Positions 6,077-7,090 of a stretch of 7,090 nucleotides of DNA are shown here, one piece after another; position 1 is the first letter of the stretch; every line of letters begins with the position of its first letter. The position numbers and the translations under genes were made by a program. The stretch comes from Alphaproteobacteria bacterium. Its GTDB lineage: Bacteria; Pseudomonadota; Alphaproteobacteria; JALRGP01. The DNA is taken from positions 1 through 7,090 of the forward strand of contig JALRGP010000010.1 in the NCBI GenBank assembly GCA_023259685.1, written 5' to 3'. The notes under the pieces were generated by a model. That model ran no database searches and had not been told where the DNA came from. It saw only the letters and a list, made by a program, of their open reading frames with translations.

Positions 6077-6990
6077 GCAGGTTTGTCTTCATAATTTAAA
6101 ATTTTTTGCCATATCTCTCCGCCTTCTTTAAATTTTTCCTTTAGTTCCAATCCTTTACCATCCAAAACATTAAAAATAATGTCTTTTAAGAGATCGCATT
6201 TAAATATCAGCCATAAGCATGGATGTTTATCATATGGTACCGGAATTAAATCTGGTTCAGAGCGCTTGTGTTGATGACAAATTTCCATCAAATCATCTTC
6301 ACAAGATTCGCTGTCTAATTTATTGTTTTTTGCATAAAAACAATAAATAGGTGCGTCCGGTGACAACCCTTCAAGAGGGTGTTGTTGAAGAATTGGAAAA
6401 GATAGTTTTTGTTGATTGACCAAAAAACCTGGCCATTTCATTAAAATGATCTGCGGATCAAAAGATAAAATTTCACTCACTCTCATATCCCTTGAAAAAG
6501 CCAAAGCCGCGTAGCCGCCCATACTTGTTCCATAAGAAATCACGCGTTTAAATTCATAATGTTTTTTTAATTCACTGACCAAAAAACAGATCACATCCAT
6601 ATCTTTGGATTGGTACCAATCCAATTGAGAATTTCCAACATAACAACAATTAATTTTTCTGGGGTGAAAAAAATTGCGCCCCCATGAACAACGCTCTTTT
6701 AAATTATTCGGTCTGATGTCACCGACTGCGGCAAAAGATATAAAAAGCGCATCTTTATAAGGGCTGTCATCGTATGCAGAAAAACATAAACCAGCATTTT
6801 TTCCATGAAATAAAAAATGATCCTGGACATATTTTTTTTCTTGATCAATAAAAGACATGTGGGCAGCCGCGTCTGAATATTTTTCAGGCAATACTGGTAT
6901 TTTAATCTTTTGCGTATCATCAAGGGTACTTTCTATGCCAACGCAATAAAACCACCTCAATACAAAATATAAAAAATTTTTTTTCATCAT
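6064..6990 (-). CDS. Alpha/beta hydrolase-fold protein, possible esterase, with hydrophobic N-terminus
   Basis: No specific substrate can be assigned. The nucleophile elbow is GTSMGG (154-159, Ser156) after a beta strand FKRVISY, followed by YAALAFS. A plausible triad is Ser156, Asp226 (in YAKNNKLD, after the strand IYCFY) and His256 (in YDKHPCLW), in the canonical order and spacing. The GxSMGGYAAL pattern with a later FDPQ motif recalls esterase-like proteins found near surface-polysaccharide or accessory-Sec genes, but this is a loose resemblance. The N-terminus (MMKKNFLYFVLRWFYCVGI) could be a signal peptide or membrane anchor. There are eleven cysteines, including an adjacent pair at 115-116. 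The start at 6990 is supported by AAAGGA seven bases upstream, the only strong Shine-Dalgarno in the window. The 3' end overlaps yejF tail to tail by 13 bases. It is probably transcribed alone. Confidence 0.75.
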   Translation of the reverse strand: MMKKNFLYFVLRWFYCVGIESTLDDTQKIKIPVLPEKYSDAAAHMSFIDQEKKYVQDHFLFHGKNAGLCFSAYDDSPYKDALFISFAAVGDIRPNNLKERCSWGRNFFHPRKINCCYVGNSQLDWYQSKDMDVICFLVSELKKHYEFKRVISYGTSMGGYAALAFSRDMRVSEILSFDPQIILMKWPGFLVNQQKLSFPILQQHPLEGLSPDAPIYCFYAKNNKLDSESCEDDLMEICHQHKRSEPDLIPVPYDKHPCLWLIFKCDLLKDIIFNVLDGKGLELKEKFKEGGEIWQKILNYEDKPAQIK

Positions 6991-6997
6991 AATAAAA

Positions 6998-7003
6998 TCC
7001 TTT
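6998..7003 (-). promoter_or_regulatory. Shine-Dalgarno site of the alpha/beta hydrolase gene
   Basis: AAAGGA on the minus strand sits seven bases before the ATG at 6990-6988 and decides that start over the second in-frame ATG at 6987. It stands out because none of the other six genes with visible starts has a comparable site. Confidence 0.65.
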
Positions 7004-7018
7004 TACAAATAACACCCT

Positions 7019-7050
7019 GTTTAAAATTCGTTAATTTGAGAGCTTTAAAC
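7019..7050 (-). repeat. Inverted repeat in the hydrolase leader
   Basis: GTTTAAA (7019-7025) and TTTAAAC (7044-7050) form a 7-bp inverted repeat around an 18-base loop, between the candidate -10 box and the Shine-Dalgarno. Each arm contains the self-complementary TTTAAA, so it may also be read as two palindromic half-sites. The stem is weak (one G-C pair). Confidence 0.25.
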
Positions 7051-7070
7051 GTATTTCTTTTCCTAAATTT

Positions 7071-7076
7071 ATTATA
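7071..7076 (-). promoter_or_regulatory. Candidate -10 box for the hydrolase gene (promoter runs off the window)
   Basis: A perfect TATAAT on the minus strand lies about 80 bases upstream of the hydrolase ATG. The matching -35 with a 17-base spacer would fall at about 7094-7099, outside the window, so the call is incomplete. AT-rich surroundings make a chance match possible. Confidence 0.3.
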
Positions 7077-7090
7077 ATTTTTTAAAAGTT

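Noticed and set aside
1..7090. Mobile elements, CRISPR arrays, tRNA or rRNA genes, defence systems
   Set aside because: No transposase or integrase product, regularly spaced repeats, cloverleaf or rRNA-like segment could be seen on either strand; the window is almost fully filled by ordinary genes.

Overview
The window is AT-rich, densely coding bacterial DNA. Six gene products can be named by family: FlhB, NusB, a FabF-type ketoacyl synthase, acyl carrier protein, a D,D-carboxypeptidase and a YejF-type tandem ABC ATPase. A seventh complete gene encodes an alpha/beta hydrolase, and the left edge holds the tail of an unidentified reading frame. Flagellar FlhB, tandem-domain YejF, low GC and nearly absent Shine-Dalgarno sequences suggest a Gram-negative proteobacterium. 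My best guess is a host-associated, AT-rich alphaproteobacterium of the Holosporales kind. This is inference; no RNA marker is present to fix the taxonomy.

Layout, left to right. (1) Positions 1-95 are the 3' end of an unrecognised frame on +. (2) A 232-base spacer holds a plausible sigma70-type promoter and, directly against the flhB start, a hairpin followed by a run of T. (3) flhB (+, 328-1383) stands alone without fliP, fliQ or fliR. (4) A tightly packed minus-strand operon, acpP-fabF-nusB, runs from 3400 down to 1470. acpP and fabF abut with no spacer, and fabF and nusB share an ATGA overlap. (5) A 149-base divergent intergenic region (3401-3549) holds the likely acpP promoter, whose spacer contains a 13-A tract and whose -10 box lies in a 14-bp palindrome. 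(6) The plus-strand pair dac (3550-4692) and yejF (4679-6076) overlap by 14 bases. (7) A minus-strand alpha/beta hydrolase (6064-6990) overlaps the yejF 3' end tail to tail by 13 bases. Its leader lies in the last 100 bases.

Function. acpP and fabF are the carrier and a condensing enzyme of type II fatty-acid synthesis, here joined to the rRNA antitermination factor gene nusB. The dac-yejF pair suggests a peptidoglycan theme: the carboxypeptidase trims stem peptides, and YejF-type ATPases power peptide (in some alphaproteobacteria muropeptide) import. No permease or binding protein is encoded here, and YejF lacks about 30 residues at its usual C-terminus.

I found no mobile element, CRISPR array, tRNA or rRNA, and no convincing new multi-gene system. 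The points worth a second look are regulatory (the hairpin at flhB, the A13 promoter spacer, the palindrome), the acpP-fabF-nusB arrangement, the orphan shortened YejF coupled to a carboxypeptidase, and the cysteine-rich hydrolase.
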